Part shown: positions 16,728 to 25,476 of the stretch, in pieces
How positions within the stretch are numbered: position 1 is the first letter of the stretch
How the letters are laid out: each line of letters begins with the position of its first letter
From: Mesorhizobium sp. B2-8-5
GTDB lineage: Bacteria; Pseudomonadota; Alphaproteobacteria; Rhizobiales; Rhizobiaceae
Reading direction: 5' to 3'
Assembly (NCBI RefSeq): GCF_006440675.2
Contig: NZ_CP083951.1
Location: 372,001 to 436,000 of the forward strand
DNA length: 64,000 bases
Position numbers and translations under genes: made by a program
The notes under the pieces: model-generated
Told to the model about the DNA's origin: nothing
What the model saw: the letters and a program-made list of their open reading frames with translations, nothing else
Databases searched by the model: none

Positions 16728-19091
16728 TTAGGCCGGCTTTTCGGCTTCCCGCTTCAACCGCTCGATCGCCGTCAGCACCCGCTCCGGCGTCGCCGGCGCG
16801 TCCAGGCGCGGACAGATCTTGTGGTCGGCCACGCTCGCGACCGCGTCCGACAGCGCATGCAGCACCGACATGCCGTGCGGCAGCGGCGGCTCGCCGACCG
16901 CCTTTGAGCGATGGATGGTCGGCTCATAGGCCGACGACCAGTCGGTCAGCTTGACGTTGAAGATCTTTGGACGGTCGGACGCGAGCGGGATCTTGTAGGT
17001 CGACGGCGCATGCGTCCGCAGCCGGCCGCTATCGTCCCACCACAATTCCTCCGTCGTCAGCCAGCCCATGCCCTGGATGAACCCGCCCTCGATCTGGCCG
17101 AGGTCGATCGCCCGGTTCAGCGAGCGGCCGGCGTCGTGCAGGATATCGGTGCGCTCGACGACATATTCACCGGTGAGCGTGTCGACTGAGACCTCCGAGC
17201 AGGCCGCGCCATAGGCGTAATAGTAGAAGGCATGGCCGCGGCCCTTGCTACGGTCCCAATGGATCTTCGGCGTCTTGTAGAAACCGGCCGCCGAGAGCTG
17301 GATGCGGTTGATATAGGCCTGCTTGACAAGATCATTGAAGGCCACTTCCTGATTGCCGACGCGCACCCGGTTGGGCAGGAACACGACCTGGTCGTGCGGC
17401 ACCTGGTATTTGTCGGCGGCGAAGTCGGTCAGCCGCTTGCGGATCTGGCGGGCGGCGTCCTGCGCCGCCATTCCGTTGAGGTCGGCGCCGGAAGACGCGG
17501 CCGTCGGCGAGGTGTTCGGCACCTTGGCGGTGGTGGTCGCGGTGATCTTGACCCGGTCGAGATCGATCTGGAATTCTTCCGCCACGACCTGGGCCACCTT
17601 GAGATGCAGGCCCTGGCCCATCTCGGTGCCGCCATGGTTCATGTGGACCGAACCGTCGGCATAGACATGCACCAGCGCGCCGGCCTGGTTGGCCTCCGTC
17701 TTGGTGAATGAGATGCCGAACTTCACCGGCGTCATCGCCAGCCCGCGCTTGACGAACCGGCTGTTGTTGTTGAAGGCGCTGATCTCGCGGCGGCGCCGCG
17801 CATAGTTCGCGCTTTCCTCCAGTTCGGCGACGATGCGCTGGATGATGCAGTCCTCGACCTTCTGGTGGTAGGGCGTGATGCTGCGCTCGCCGATCGCCTC
17901 CATGGGATCGTAAAAGTTCAGCTTGCGGATTTCGAGCGAGTCCTTGCCGACGGCGAAGGCCACCTCGTCGATGACGCGCTCGGCGCCGACCATGCCTTGC
18001 GGGCCGCCGAAGCCGCGGAAGGCGGTGTTGGAGACGGTATTGGTGTAGAGCGGCGCCGACTTGGCGTGCACCGCCGGATAGAAATAGGCGTTGTCGCAGT
18101 GGAACAGCGCGCGGTCGCCGACCGGACCGGACAGATCGGCGGAAAAGCCGCAACGCAGCGCATAGGTGAAGTCGACGCCGAGGATGTTGCCCTCGTCGTC
18201 GAAGCCGACTTCATAATCGATGGCGAAATCATGCCGCTTGCCGGTGGCGGTCATGTCCTCGTCGCGGTCGAGCCTGATCTTGACCGCGCGCTTCAATTTC
18301 TTGGCGGCAATGGCGGCGATCGCCGCGCACTGGTTGGCCTGGGTTTCCTTGCCGCCGAAGCCGCCGCCCATGCGGCGCACTTCGACCGTGACAGCATGGC
18401 TCGGCACGCCGAGCGCATGCGCGACCAGATGCTGCGTTTCGCTCGGGCCCTGCGTCGAACAATAGACGATCACCTCGTCGTCCTCGCCAGGGATCGCCAG
18501 CGAGACCTGGCCTTCGAGATAGAAATGATCCTGGCCGCCGAGCCACATGCGGTTCTTGATGCGGCGGGGAGCCGCCGCGATCGCCGCGGCGGCATCGCCG
18601 CGCTTCAGGGTCAGCGGCGTGGTGACCTGCCTGTCCTTGACCGGATCGAGGTTCCAGATGTCGATGACGGCCGGAAGCTCGTCATACTCGATTTTTGCGA
18701 GACGCGCGGCGCGTCGCGCTTCCTCGCGCGTCCCGGCAACCACTGCGAAGATCGGCTGCCCGTAAAACTGCACGTTGGCTTCGGCGAGCACCGGATCGTC
18801 ATGCATGTTGCTCGGCGAGACATCGTTCCCGCCGGGGACATCGGCATAGGTCAGCACATCGATCACGCCGGGCGCCGAGCGCACGGCCGACAGGTCGACG
18901 CTCTTCAACGCGCCGTGCGCGACCTTGGAGAGGCCGAGGCCGACATGCAGCGTGCCGGCGGGCTCCGGCATGTCGTCGATATAGACGGCGGTGCCGCTGA
19001 CATGCTTGTGCGCGGAATCGTGCCGCTGGTCGGTGGCGACGCCGCCGACGATCTTTTCAGCCTTGAGGCTGGGTGTGGCGTGCTTGTTCAT
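16728..19091 (-). CDS. xdhB: Xanthine dehydrogenase, molybdopterin-binding subunit
   Basis: A 787-residue large subunit of the two-subunit (XdhAB, Rhodobacter-type) xanthine dehydrogenase, which hydroxylates hypoxanthine and xanthine to urate. Moco-contacting segments are visible: GGFGGKETQ, the Arg-containing NTAFRGFGGPQG, GGTEMGQGLHLK and PNTSPTAASSGADLNG. The catalytic-base glutamate is E734 in VGEPPL. The length matches bacterial XdhB. Gene order on the minus strand is xdhA, a palindromic repeat, xdhB, then xdhC, so the repeat may tune the subunit mRNAs. Confidence 0.96.
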   Translation of the reverse strand: MNKHATPSLKAEKIVGGVATDQRHDSAHKHVSGTAVYIDDMPEPAGTLHVGLGLSKVAHGALKSVDLSAVRSAPGVIDVLTYADVPGGNDVSPSNMHDDPVLAEANVQFYGQPIFAVVAGTREEARRAARLAKIEYDELPAVIDIWNLDPVKDRQVTTPLTLKRGDAAAAIAAAPRRIKNRMWLGGQDHFYLEGQVSLAIPGEDDEVIVYCSTQGPSETQHLVAHALGVPSHAVTVEVRRMGGGFGGKETQANQCAAIAAIAAKKLKRAVKIRLDRDEDMTATGKRHDFAIDYEVGFDDEGNILGVDFTYALRCGFSADLSGPVGDRALFHCDNAYFYPAVHAKSAPLYTNTVSNTAFRGFGGPQGMVGAERVIDEVAFAVGKDSLEIRKLNFYDPMEAIGERSITPYHQKVEDCIIQRIVAELEESANYARRRREISAFNNNSRFVKRGLAMTPVKFGISFTKTEANQAGALVHVYADGSVHMNHGGTEMGQGLHLKVAQVVAEEFQIDLDRVKITATTTAKVPNTSPTAASSGADLNGMAAQDAARQIRKRLTDFAADKYQVPHDQVVFLPNRVRVGNQEVAFNDLVKQAYINRIQLSAAGFYKTPKIHWDRSKGRGHAFYYYAYGAACSEVSVDTLTGEYVVERTDILHDAGRSLNRAIDLGQIEGGFIQGMGWLTTEELWWDDSGRLRTHAPSTYKIPLASDRPKIFNVKLTDWSSAYEPTIHRSKAVGEPPLPHGMSVLHALSDAVASVADHKICPRLDAPATPERVLTAIERLKREAEKPA

Positions 19092-19104
19092 TCAGCCTCC
19101 TTTC

Positions 19105-19250
19105 CTTCTTCCCGTTCACGGAGAGAAGGTGGCCCGAAGGGTCGGATGAGGGGCAGCGCTGACGTTGACGAATTCGCGCGAGACGATCGACGATGGCGCT
19201 GCCTCTCATCTGCCTGCCGGCATCTTCTCCCCGTGAACGGGGAGAAGGAC
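19105..19250. repeat. Palindromic intergenic repeat, family A, inside the xdh operon
   Basis: The 211-bp xdhA-xdhB gap contains two facing CTTCTCCC.GT/AC.GGGAGAAGG hairpin arms around a TGAGGGGCAGCGC/GGCGCTGCCTCTCA inner pair. It is the same repeat family as 884-1054 and 5846-6003, here inserted between two cotranscribed genes. Confidence 0.8.
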
Positions 19251-19302
19251 GCTACTCGCGACCGCCCGGCGCTTTGCCTCGATATGTTGGATTGCGGACG
19301 CA

Positions 19303-20778
19303 TCAGGCCGCCTCGTCGCGCGAGACCTGGAACGGCGCCTTCGTTCCGGTCGTCTCGATATAAAACCGTAGCAAAAGGTTCTTCGCTGCCAGCGCTCGGT
19401 ATTCGGCGGTCGCCCGCATGTCGGTGAGCGGCGAAAAATCCTTGGCGTACTCAGCCATCGCGGCCTCCACCGTCGCTTCATTCCAGGCCTTGCCGATCAG
19501 CGCCTTCTCGACCGCAGTGGCGCGCTTCGGCGTCGCCGCCATGCCGCCATAGGCGATGCGGATGTCGGCCACCGTGCTATCCTTGGCCAAAGTCAGGTAG
19601 AATGCGCCGAGCGTCGCCGTGATGTCCTCGTCCCGGCGCTTGGTGACCTTGTAGACGGCAAACTTCGTTCCTTTTGCCGGCACGGGCACATGCACGGATT
19701 CGACGAATTCGCCGGGTTGGCGGTCCTGCTTGCCATAGGCGATGAAGAAGGTTTCGAGCGGTATCGTGCGACGCGCCTTGCCCTTGCGGAGCGTCAGCTG
19801 CGCGCCGAGAGCGATCAAGGGCGGCGGCGTGTCGCCGATCGGCGAGCCGTTGGCGATGTTGCCGCCGATCGTGCCCATGTTGCGCACCTGCGCGCCGCCG
19901 ATGCGGTCGACGAGCGGTCCCAATGCCGGGATACGCTTCGACAGCGTCTCGAAGGCTTCGGTGTAGGTGACGCCGGCGCCGATGGTGATGACGCCATCCT
20001 TCTCCGACGTCGTACGCAAGCCGTCGAGGCCACCGATGAAGATCGCCGGCGAGATGTCGCGCATCTGCTTGGTGACCCACAGGCCGACATCGGTCGAACC
20101 GGCGACGATGGTGGCGCCCGGTTCGCTTTCGAGCAAAGCGGCGAAATCGTCGACGCTGGCCGGCACGATCAATCGCGCCTTGCCCGACCCGATCTCGACC
20201 CTGGCGCCATCACGCAACACCTTCAGCCGCGCGGTGATGTCCTTGCGCTCCACCGCCAGCGGGTCCTTCGACGCCTTGCCGTAGCTCGAAATGGCGTGCG
20301 CGGCGCGCATGATGGCCTCGTAGCCGGTGCAGCGGCAGAGATTGCCCTGCAGCGCCTTTTCGATCGCGGCGTTGGACGGATCGGGGGTCTTCATCCAGAG
20401 CCCATAGAGCGACATGATGAAGCCCGGCGTGCAGAAGCCGCATTGCGAGCCGTGGAAATCGACCATCGCCTGCTGCACCGGATGCAATTTCTCACCGTTG
20501 CCGCGCAGGTGTTCCACAGTCACGACATGCGTGCCGTCGAGCGACCCCATGAAGCGGATGCAGGCATTCACGCTTTCGTAGACGAGACCTTCGGCCGACA
20601 GCTTGCCGACCAGCACCGTGCAGGCGCCGCAGTCGCCCTCGGCGCAACCTTCCTTGGTGCCGCGCAGCGAGCGGTTGAGCCGCAGCCAGTCGAGCAGCGT
20701 CGCATCGGGCGCGACGTCCTTCAGAGCCACGTCGCTGCCGTTCAGGATGAAGCGTATTTGATTGCGGGTCTCAGCCAT
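19303..20778 (-). CDS. xdhA: Xanthine dehydrogenase small subunit (2Fe-2S and FAD)
   Basis: A 491-residue XdhA. The N-terminal plant-type 2Fe-2S domain has C45, C50, C53 and C73. The second 2Fe-2S domain has CGFCTPG and LCRCTGYE. The FAD domain starts near residue 190, with TIVAGSTDVGLWV and a GGAQVRNMGTIGGNIANGSP FAD-binding loop. The subunit passes electrons from the molybdenum site to NAD. It begins 3 bp after the uraH stop, so uraH and xdhA are cotranscribed. Confidence 0.96.
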   Translation of the reverse strand: MAETRNQIRFILNGSDVALKDVAPDATLLDWLRLNRSLRGTKEGCAEGDCGACTVLVGKLSAEGLVYESVNACIRFMGSLDGTHVVTVEHLRGNGEKLHPVQQAMVDFHGSQCGFCTPGFIMSLYGLWMKTPDPSNAAIEKALQGNLCRCTGYEAIMRAAHAISSYGKASKDPLAVERKDITARLKVLRDGARVEIGSGKARLIVPASVDDFAALLESEPGATIVAGSTDVGLWVTKQMRDISPAIFIGGLDGLRTTSEKDGVITIGAGVTYTEAFETLSKRIPALGPLVDRIGGAQVRNMGTIGGNIANGSPIGDTPPPLIALGAQLTLRKGKARRTIPLETFFIAYGKQDRQPGEFVESVHVPVPAKGTKFAVYKVTKRRDEDITATLGAFYLTLAKDSTVADIRIAYGGMAATPKRATAVEKALIGKAWNEATVEAAMAEYAKDFSPLTDMRATAEYRALAAKNLLLRFYIETTGTKAPFQVSRDEAA

Positions 20779-20781
20779 GTC

Positions 20782-21156
20782 TCAGCTCCCCCGATAGGTC
20801 GAGTAGCCATAGGGCGAAATCAAGAGCGGGACATGATAATGCCGCTGCTCCGCCATACCGAAGCGGATCGGCACGATATCGAGAAAGGCGGGTTGGGGCA
20901 GGTCGATACCCTGGCCGCGCAGATAATCGCCGGCGGCGAAGACCAGCTCATATTCGCCGGTGCGGAAATCGGCGTCGGCCAGCAGCGGCGCGTCGCAGCG
21001 GCCGTCGTCATTGGTGGTCACGGTCTTGAGACGCGCGCGGCTCTGGCCTTCGATGCGGAAAAGCTCGATCGACAGTCCTTTTGCCGGCCGGCCGGTTGCG
21101 GTGTCAAGCACATGGGTCGTCAGACGCCCGCCATCGGCTTTCGACGTTTCTGCCAC
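20782..21156 (-). CDS. uraH: 5-hydroxyisourate hydrolase (transthyretin-like)
   Basis: A 124-residue HIU hydrolase that opens 5-hydroxyisourate to OHCU, the step after urate oxidation. The diagnostic elements are an N-terminal LTTHVLDT block with the catalytic His and the C-terminal tetrapeptide YRGS preceded by [17 protein letters not shown] use GTG 21156, which has GGGAGG at good spacing; an ATG 45 bp upstream would add residues not seen in the family. It heads the minus-strand uraH-xdhABC run and is divergent from puuE-uraD. Confidence 0.93.
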   Translation of the reverse strand: MAETSKADGGRLTTHVLDTATGRPAKGLSIELFRIEGQSRARLKTVTTNDDGRCDAPLLADADFRTGEYELVFAAGDYLRGQGIDLPQPAFLDIVPIRFGMAEQRHYHVPLLISPYGYSTYRGS

Positions 21157-21324
21157 TGGCCGCCTCCCATCCCGGTACGTTTCAGGTCGATTGTGCGCCA
21201 ATTAAAGGCGATGCATAAGCCCCGGTCGAGCGGAGTGCGGCAAAAAGCACTTTCAAAAATTTTCGGGGGAATGCGTGCGCACTCCTTTCGATATCTTCAT
21301 CTCAACCATCGGGCAGGAGTGGCA
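21157..21324. promoter_or_regulatory. Divergent promoter region uraH-xdh / puuE-allEA
   Basis: A 168-bp region separates the two divergent purine operons. It includes an AT-rich block CTTTCAAAAATTTTCG (21250-21265) and the element TTGTGCGCCAATTAAAGG on the uraH side, which could carry promoter and operator sites. Exact boxes cannot be assigned by eye. Confidence 0.45.
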
Positions 21325-22749
21325 ATGCGTTACGATCGGGACATGCGCGGTTATGGGGCCAATCCGCCGGACCCGAAATGGCCCGCCGGCGCGCATGTCG
21401 CGGTGCAGTTCGTCGTCAACTATGAAGAAGGCGGCGAGAACTGCGTGCTCCACGGCGACAAGGCTTCGGAGGCCTTCCTTTCGGAGATCGTTGGGGCGGC
21501 TCCCTGGATCGGCCAGCGCCACTGGAACATGGAATCGATCTATGAATACGGGGCGCGGGCCGGCTTCTGGCGGCTCTACCGGCTGTTCACCGAAGCGCAG
21601 GTGCCGGTGACCTGCTACGGCGTCGCCACGGCGTTGGCGCGCTCGCCCGACCAAGTGGCCGCCATGCAGGAGGCTGGTTGGGAGATCGCTTCGCACGGGC
21701 TGAAATGGATCGACTATCGCGACCATGCGGCCGAGGACGAGCGGCGCGATCTCGAAGAGGCGATCAAGCTGCATTACGAGGTCACCGGCGCGCGCCCGAC
21801 CGGCTGGTACACCGGCCGGACCTCGGTCAACACGGTGCGGCTCGTCGCCGAGGAAGGCGGCTTCGACTATGTCTCCGACACCTATGACGACGAACTGCCC
21901 TATTGGTTCGACCGCGACGGGCTGGAGAAACCGCAGCTCATCATCCCCTACACGCTCGACGCCAACGACATGCGTTTTGCGACGCCGCAGGGCTTCAACT
22001 CAGGCGACCAGTTCTTCGCCTATCTGAAGGACAGTTTCGACACGCTCTATGCCGAGGGCAAGGCAGGCCGGCCGCGCATGATGAATATCGGCCTGCACTG
22101 CCGGCTGGTCGGCCGTCCCGGGCGGGTGGCGGCATTGAAGCGCTTCGTCGATTATGTGAAGTCGCACGACAAGGTATGGCTGACGCGGCGCATCGACATC
22201 GCCAAACACTGGCGCGAAACGCACCCCTACGAGGCGCCGGCGCTGCGTCCGTCGCGGATGGAATTCGAGGAATTCGTGCATGCCTTCGGCGGCGTGTTCG
22301 AGCATTCGCCCTGGATCGCGGAGCGCGCCTACGAATTGGAGCTCGGCCCGGCGCATGACAGCGCCGGCGGCCTGCACAACGCGCTCTGCCGCGTCTTCCG
22401 CGCGGCGAGCGAAGCCGAACGACTTTCCGTGCTGAACGCCCACCCGGACCTCGCCGGCAAGCTGGCCAAGGCCAGGCGCCTGACGCCGGAATCGGCCAAG
22501 GAGCAGGCCTCAGCCGGGCTCGATGCGCTGACCGACAAGGAGCGCGAGCTGTTCTCGAAACTCAACGCCGCCTACGTCACCACCTTCGGCTTCCCCTTCA
22601 TCATCGCGGTCAAGGGCAAGAGCAAGGACGAAATCCTGGCGGAGTTCGAGGCGCGGATCGGCAACAGCCGCGGCACCGAGTTCGAAACCGCCTGCAGACA
22701 GGTCGAACGCATCGCCCTGCTTCGGCTGAAAGACATGCTTCCATTGTAA
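21325..22749 (+). CDS. puuE: Bifunctional allantoinase PuuE / OHCU decarboxylase UraD
   Basis: A 474-residue fusion. Residues 1-300 or so are a PuuE-type allantoinase of the NodB polysaccharide-deacetylase fold (YGANPPDPKWPAGAHVAVQF at the start; GWEIASHGLKWIDY and RPTGWYTGRTSVNT later). Residues about 330-474 are UraD: HPDLAG with H373, E393 in the EQASAGLD block 20 residues on, and TTFGFPFIIAV. UraD converts OHCU to S-allantoin and PuuE hydrolyses allantoin to allantoate, so the fusion carries two consecutive steps. ATG 21325 has an AGGAG site. It heads the puuE-allE-allA operon. Confidence 0.94.
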   Translation: MRYDRDMRGYGANPPDPKWPAGAHVAVQFVVNYEEGGENCVLHGDKASEAFLSEIVGAAPWIGQRHWNMESIYEYGARAGFWRLYRLFTEAQVPVTCYGVATALARSPDQVAAMQEAGWEIASHGLKWIDYRDHAAEDERRDLEEAIKLHYEVTGARPTGWYTGRTSVNTVRLVAEEGGFDYVSDTYDDELPYWFDRDGLEKPQLIIPYTLDANDMRFATPQGFNSGDQFFAYLKDSFDTLYAEGKAGRPRMMNIGLHCRLVGRPGRVAALKRFVDYVKSHDKVWLTRRIDIAKHWRETHPYEAPALRPSRMEFEEFVHAFGGVFEHSPWIAERAYELELGPAHDSAGGLHNALCRVFRAASEAERLSVLNAHPDLAGKLAKARRLTPESAKEQASAGLDALTDKERELFSKLNAAYVTTFGFPFIIAVKGKSKDEILAEFEARIGNSRGTEFETACRQVERIALLRLKDMLPL

Positions 22750-22770
22750 TGTTTTGAGGGCCAGGACCCC

Positions 22771-23631
22771 ATGGATATGATCAAGACTGCCGAGCGAACC
22801 TATTACGCCCCGCATGGCGGCCATCCCGGCCAGAACGAGCTCTTGACCGGCCGCGCCGTCTTCACTGAAGCCTATGCTGTCATCCCCAAGGGCGTGATGC
22901 AGGACATCGTCACCAGCCCGCTGCCGTTCTGGGACGAGACGAGGGCCTGGATCATCGCAAGGCCGCTGTCGGGCTTCGCCGAGACCTTTTCGCAATACAT
23001 CGTCGAGGTTCTGCCCGGCGGCGGCAGCGGGCGGCCGGAACTCGATGCCGCCGCCGAGGGCGTGCTGTTCGTGGTCGAGGGCGAGCTCAGCGTATCGCTT
23101 GCCGGCAAAGAACACGTGCTTGCTCCCGGTGGCTTCGCCTTCCTGCCGCCATCCAGTGGCTGGACGGTGCGCAATGAAAGCGGCACTGCTGCCCGCTTCC
23201 ACTGGATCCGCAAGACCTATGAGGCTGTCGACGGCCTCGACGCGCCGGAAGCCTTCTTCTCGAGCGACCAGGATGTGGCGCCGAGCCCGATGCCGGGCAC
23301 GGAGGGGCGCTGGGCAACGACCCGCTTCGTCGACCCGGCCGACATGCGCCACGACATGCACGTCACCATTGTGACGCTGAAGCCGGGCGCGGTCATCCCC
23401 TTCGCCGAGACGCATGTCATGGAGCACGGGCTCTATGTGCTCGAAGGCAAGGCGGTCTACCGCCTCAACCGGGACTGGGTCGAGGTCGAAGCCGGCGACT
23501 TCATGTGGCTGCGCGCCTTTTGTCCGCAGGCCTGCTATGCCGGCGGCCCCGGTAATTTCCGTTATCTGCTGTACAAGGACGTCAACCGTCATGCCAGGCT
23601 TGGCGGCTATCTTGGGGGCAAGGCGCGGTGA
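22771..23631 (+). CDS. allE: (S)-ureidoglycine aminohydrolase
   Basis: A 286-residue bicupin of the UGlyAH (YlbA/AllE) family that releases ammonia from (S)-ureidoglycine to give (S)-ureidoglycolate. The C-terminal cupin carries the Mn-binding pattern E213, H215, H219 and Q253; the N-terminal cupin has no such set, as usual. It lies 21 bp after puuE-uraD and its stop overlaps the allA GTG start by 4 bp. Its presence implies an allantoate amidohydrolase (AllC) elsewhere in the genome. Confidence 0.93.
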   Translation: MDMIKTAERTYYAPHGGHPGQNELLTGRAVFTEAYAVIPKGVMQDIVTSPLPFWDETRAWIIARPLSGFAETFSQYIVEVLPGGGSGRPELDAAAEGVLFVVEGELSVSLAGKEHVLAPGGFAFLPPSSGWTVRNESGTAARFHWIRKTYEAVDGLDAPEAFFSSDQDVAPSPMPGTEGRWATTRFVDPADMRHDMHVTIVTLKPGAVIPFAETHVMEHGLYVLEGKAVYRLNRDWVEVEAGDFMWLRAFCPQACYAGGPGNFRYLLYKDVNRHARLGGYLGGKAR

Positions 23632-24119
23632 GCCGCATCGTCGCCCGACCGCTGACCCGCGAGAACTTCGCGCCCTTCGGCGACGTCATCGACATGGGCG
23701 GCGACAACCGCTACCCGATCAATGCCGGCAAGGCGATGCGCTATCACGACCTCGCCACCGCGGAGGCGGCCGGACCGAATGCGCGCGTGCTGATTTCGAT
23801 GGTGCGCGGTACGCCTTACGAAATGCCGCTGAAGCTCACCATGGTCGAGCGCCATCCGTTCGGCAGCCAAGCCTTCATCCCGCTGTCGCCACGCCCGTTC
23901 CTGGTGGTCGTCTGCCTCGACAGCGAGGATGGGCCGGGCGAGCCGCATGCCTTTCTCGCCGGTCCGGGACAGGGCATCAATTACCGCCGCGACCTCTGGC
24001 ACAGCGTGCTGACGCCGATCGGCGAAGAACAGGATTTCCTCATCGTCGACCGCGGCGGCGACGGCTCCAATCTTGAAGAATTTTATTTCTCGCATCCATA
24101 CGAGATCCACCTCTCCTGA
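23628..24119 (+). CDS. allA: Ureidoglycolate lyase
   Basis: A 163-residue AllA (ureidoglycolate amidohydrolase/lyase fold) that splits ureidoglycolate into glyoxylate and urea. The family landmarks are FAPFGDVID, RHPFGSQAFIPL, the AFLAGPGQGINYRRDLWHS segment and FLIVDRGG. The start is a GTG in a GTGA overlap with allE, so the two are coupled. The glyoxylate produced could go to the glycerate kinase route encoded at 6-7.3 kb. Confidence 0.95.
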   Translation: MSRIVARPLTRENFAPFGDVIDMGGDNRYPINAGKAMRYHDLATAEAAGPNARVLISMVRGTPYEMPLKLTMVERHPFGSQAFIPLSPRPFLVVVCLDSEDGPGEPHAFLAGPGQGINYRRDLWHSVLTPIGEEQDFLIVDRGGDGSNLEEFYFSHPYEIHLS

Positions 24120-24134
24120 AAGCTCGCGACTTCC

Positions 24135-24728
24135 ATGACCGACATTTCGCTGATCGACCGCCTGCTCGACGTGATCGAGCACGACATCGTGCCCAAGACC
24201 GCCGAAGGCGTCGCCCATGGCAACAAGCTGTTCGGCGCCGCGATCCTGCGGAAGGACGACCGCTCGCTGGTGCTGGCCGAGACCAATAACGAGATCGAAA
24301 ACCCGCTCTGGCATGGCGAGGTGCATTGCCTGAAGCGCTTCTACGAAATGCCAAAGGCCGAGCGCGTCGACACCAAGGACGCGCTATTCATAGCCACCCA
24401 CGAGCCCTGCTCGCTCTGCCTGTCGGCGATCACCTGGACCGGCTTCGACAATTTCTACTACCTGTTCAGCCATGAGGATTCACGCGACAGTTTTGCAATC
24501 CCGCACGACCTCAAGATCCTGAAAGAGGTCTTCACCCTCGACCCCGGCGGCTACAATGCCGAGAACGCGTACTGGAAAAGCTTCTCGATCCGCAGGCTGG
24601 TGCGGGCGTTGCCGGAGGCCGAACGCAACCGTCTGGAAGCGCGCATCGGCGGGATTTCGACGCGTTATGAGGAGCTGTCGGGCGCCTATCAGGCCAGCAA
24701 GGCCGAGAACGACATTCCGCTGAACTGA
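24135..24728 (+). CDS. Nucleoside/nucleobase deaminase, cytidine deaminase fold
   Basis: A 197-residue zinc deaminase. The catalytic zinc site is the HGE motif (H60, E62) with PCSLC (C92, C95), as in the CDA/TadA superfamily. C-terminal residues past 130 are not typical of TadA and rather suggest a free-base or small-molecule deaminase. It is 15 bp after allA and in the same direction, so it belongs to the purine operon and may deaminate a purine-derived base or an ureide intermediate (inference). The exact substrate is not assigned. Confidence 0.82.
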   Translation: MTDISLIDRLLDVIEHDIVPKTAEGVAHGNKLFGAAILRKDDRSLVLAETNNEIENPLWHGEVHCLKRFYEMPKAERVDTKDALFIATHEPCSLCLSAITWTGFDNFYYLFSHEDSRDSFAIPHDLKILKEVFTLDPGGYNAENAYWKSFSIRRLVRALPEAERNRLEARIGGISTRYEELSGAYQASKAENDIPLN

Positions 24729-24738
24729 CGCGTATAGC

Positions 24739-25050
24739 CTACCTTACCTTCGCGTTTTTCAGCACTTCATTTATCCTTGCCTGCCAGCCCTTGCCGGTCG
24801 CCTTGAATTTTCTGACGACATCCTGGTCCAGGCGGATGGAGACGACTTGCTTTGGTTTCTCCAGGGTCGGTCGGCCACGGGAACGCCTTATGCTCTCGAA
24901 AAGCTCCGGGAGCACTTCCGCGAAAGGCTTGGCTTGTGTCAGCTGTGCGTCGGTCGCCTCCCCGTCCTCGGGATCAGCAGCAATCTGTCTTTGAATTTCG
25001 GCTTCCTCGGCATCGGTAAGCCGCCGAATGTGTGACTTAGTGTTGCTCAT
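24739..25050 (-). CDS. brnA: BrnA family antitoxin
   Basis: A 103-residue BrnA-type antitoxin of a type II toxin-antitoxin pair. The C-terminal half has the ribbon-helix-helix pattern KQVVSIRLDQDVVRKFKATG followed by GWQARINEVLK. It binds DNA and neutralises BrnT. ATG 25050 is chosen; an upstream in-frame ATG at 25077 would extend it into the toxin gene. It overlaps the end of brnT by 14 bp. The pair is convergent with the purine operon and its base composition is lower in GC than the neighbours, which suggests later acquisition. Confidence 0.88.
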   Translation of the reverse strand: MSNTKSHIRRLTDAEEAEIQRQIAADPEDGEATDAQLTQAKPFAEVLPELFESIRRSRGRPTLEKPKQVVSIRLDQDVVRKFKATGKGWQARINEVLKNAKVR

Positions 25051-25291
25051 ACACGGACCTTTCCTTTCGGCTGGCATGACGCATCGAGATCACCGAGATC
25101 GCTTCGTAACCAAGCGGCTTGAAGATCACGGCGAGAATGATCTCTCCAAATTCTCCAATCGCCTTCAGCCGACCGGCCTTGGCCGGGAGGACGATTGACG
25201 TGGCAAAAAACTCGATATCGAGATCGGAGAAGTCGAGACCCCGGTTTGCGAGGTTCGTCACCCGTTTTGGCTCATCCCAAACGATTTTCAG
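25037..25291 (-). CDS. brnT: BrnT family toxin, non-canonical or damaged start
   Basis: A BrnT-type ribonuclease toxin (RelE-like fold). The reading frame KIVWDEPKR...NLANRGLDFSDL, then ISMRHASRKERSVYE at the C-terminus, matches BrnT over its whole length. The codon where the family has its initiator Met is CTG (25291-25289), and the upstream frame is closed by a TGA three codons earlier. The first standard start is GTG 25261, inside the protein, which would drop the conserved WDE block. The toxin may use CTG or may be inactivated. The coordinates given assume CTG. Confidence 0.7.
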   Translation of the reverse strand: MKIVWDEPKRVTNLANRGLDFSDLDIEFFATSIVLPAKAGRLKAIGEFGEIILAVIFKPLGYEAISVISMRHASRKERSVYEQH

Positions 25292-25476
25292 GCGAGATCA
25301 TCCAGTGTGTCTGCGTCAGGCCACGTGAATAAACGTAATACACAAATTAATCGAGAGATACAAGAATAAGCTGGATGATCGGAGGGTGCGTTCGCTAACG
25401 ACCCAGGTCGCATATTTCGCTGCTCCAGTCGCGAATGGCGATTGAAAGTCGCAGCGCAGCGGGGCGTTATGCGCCC

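Noticed and set aside
19690..21324. Long plus-strand open frame that continues into puuE-uraD
   Set aside because: It runs antisense to xdhA and uraH, which have full domain motifs. The PuuE homology and ribosome binding site begin at 21325, so the upstream part is a GC-driven shadow.
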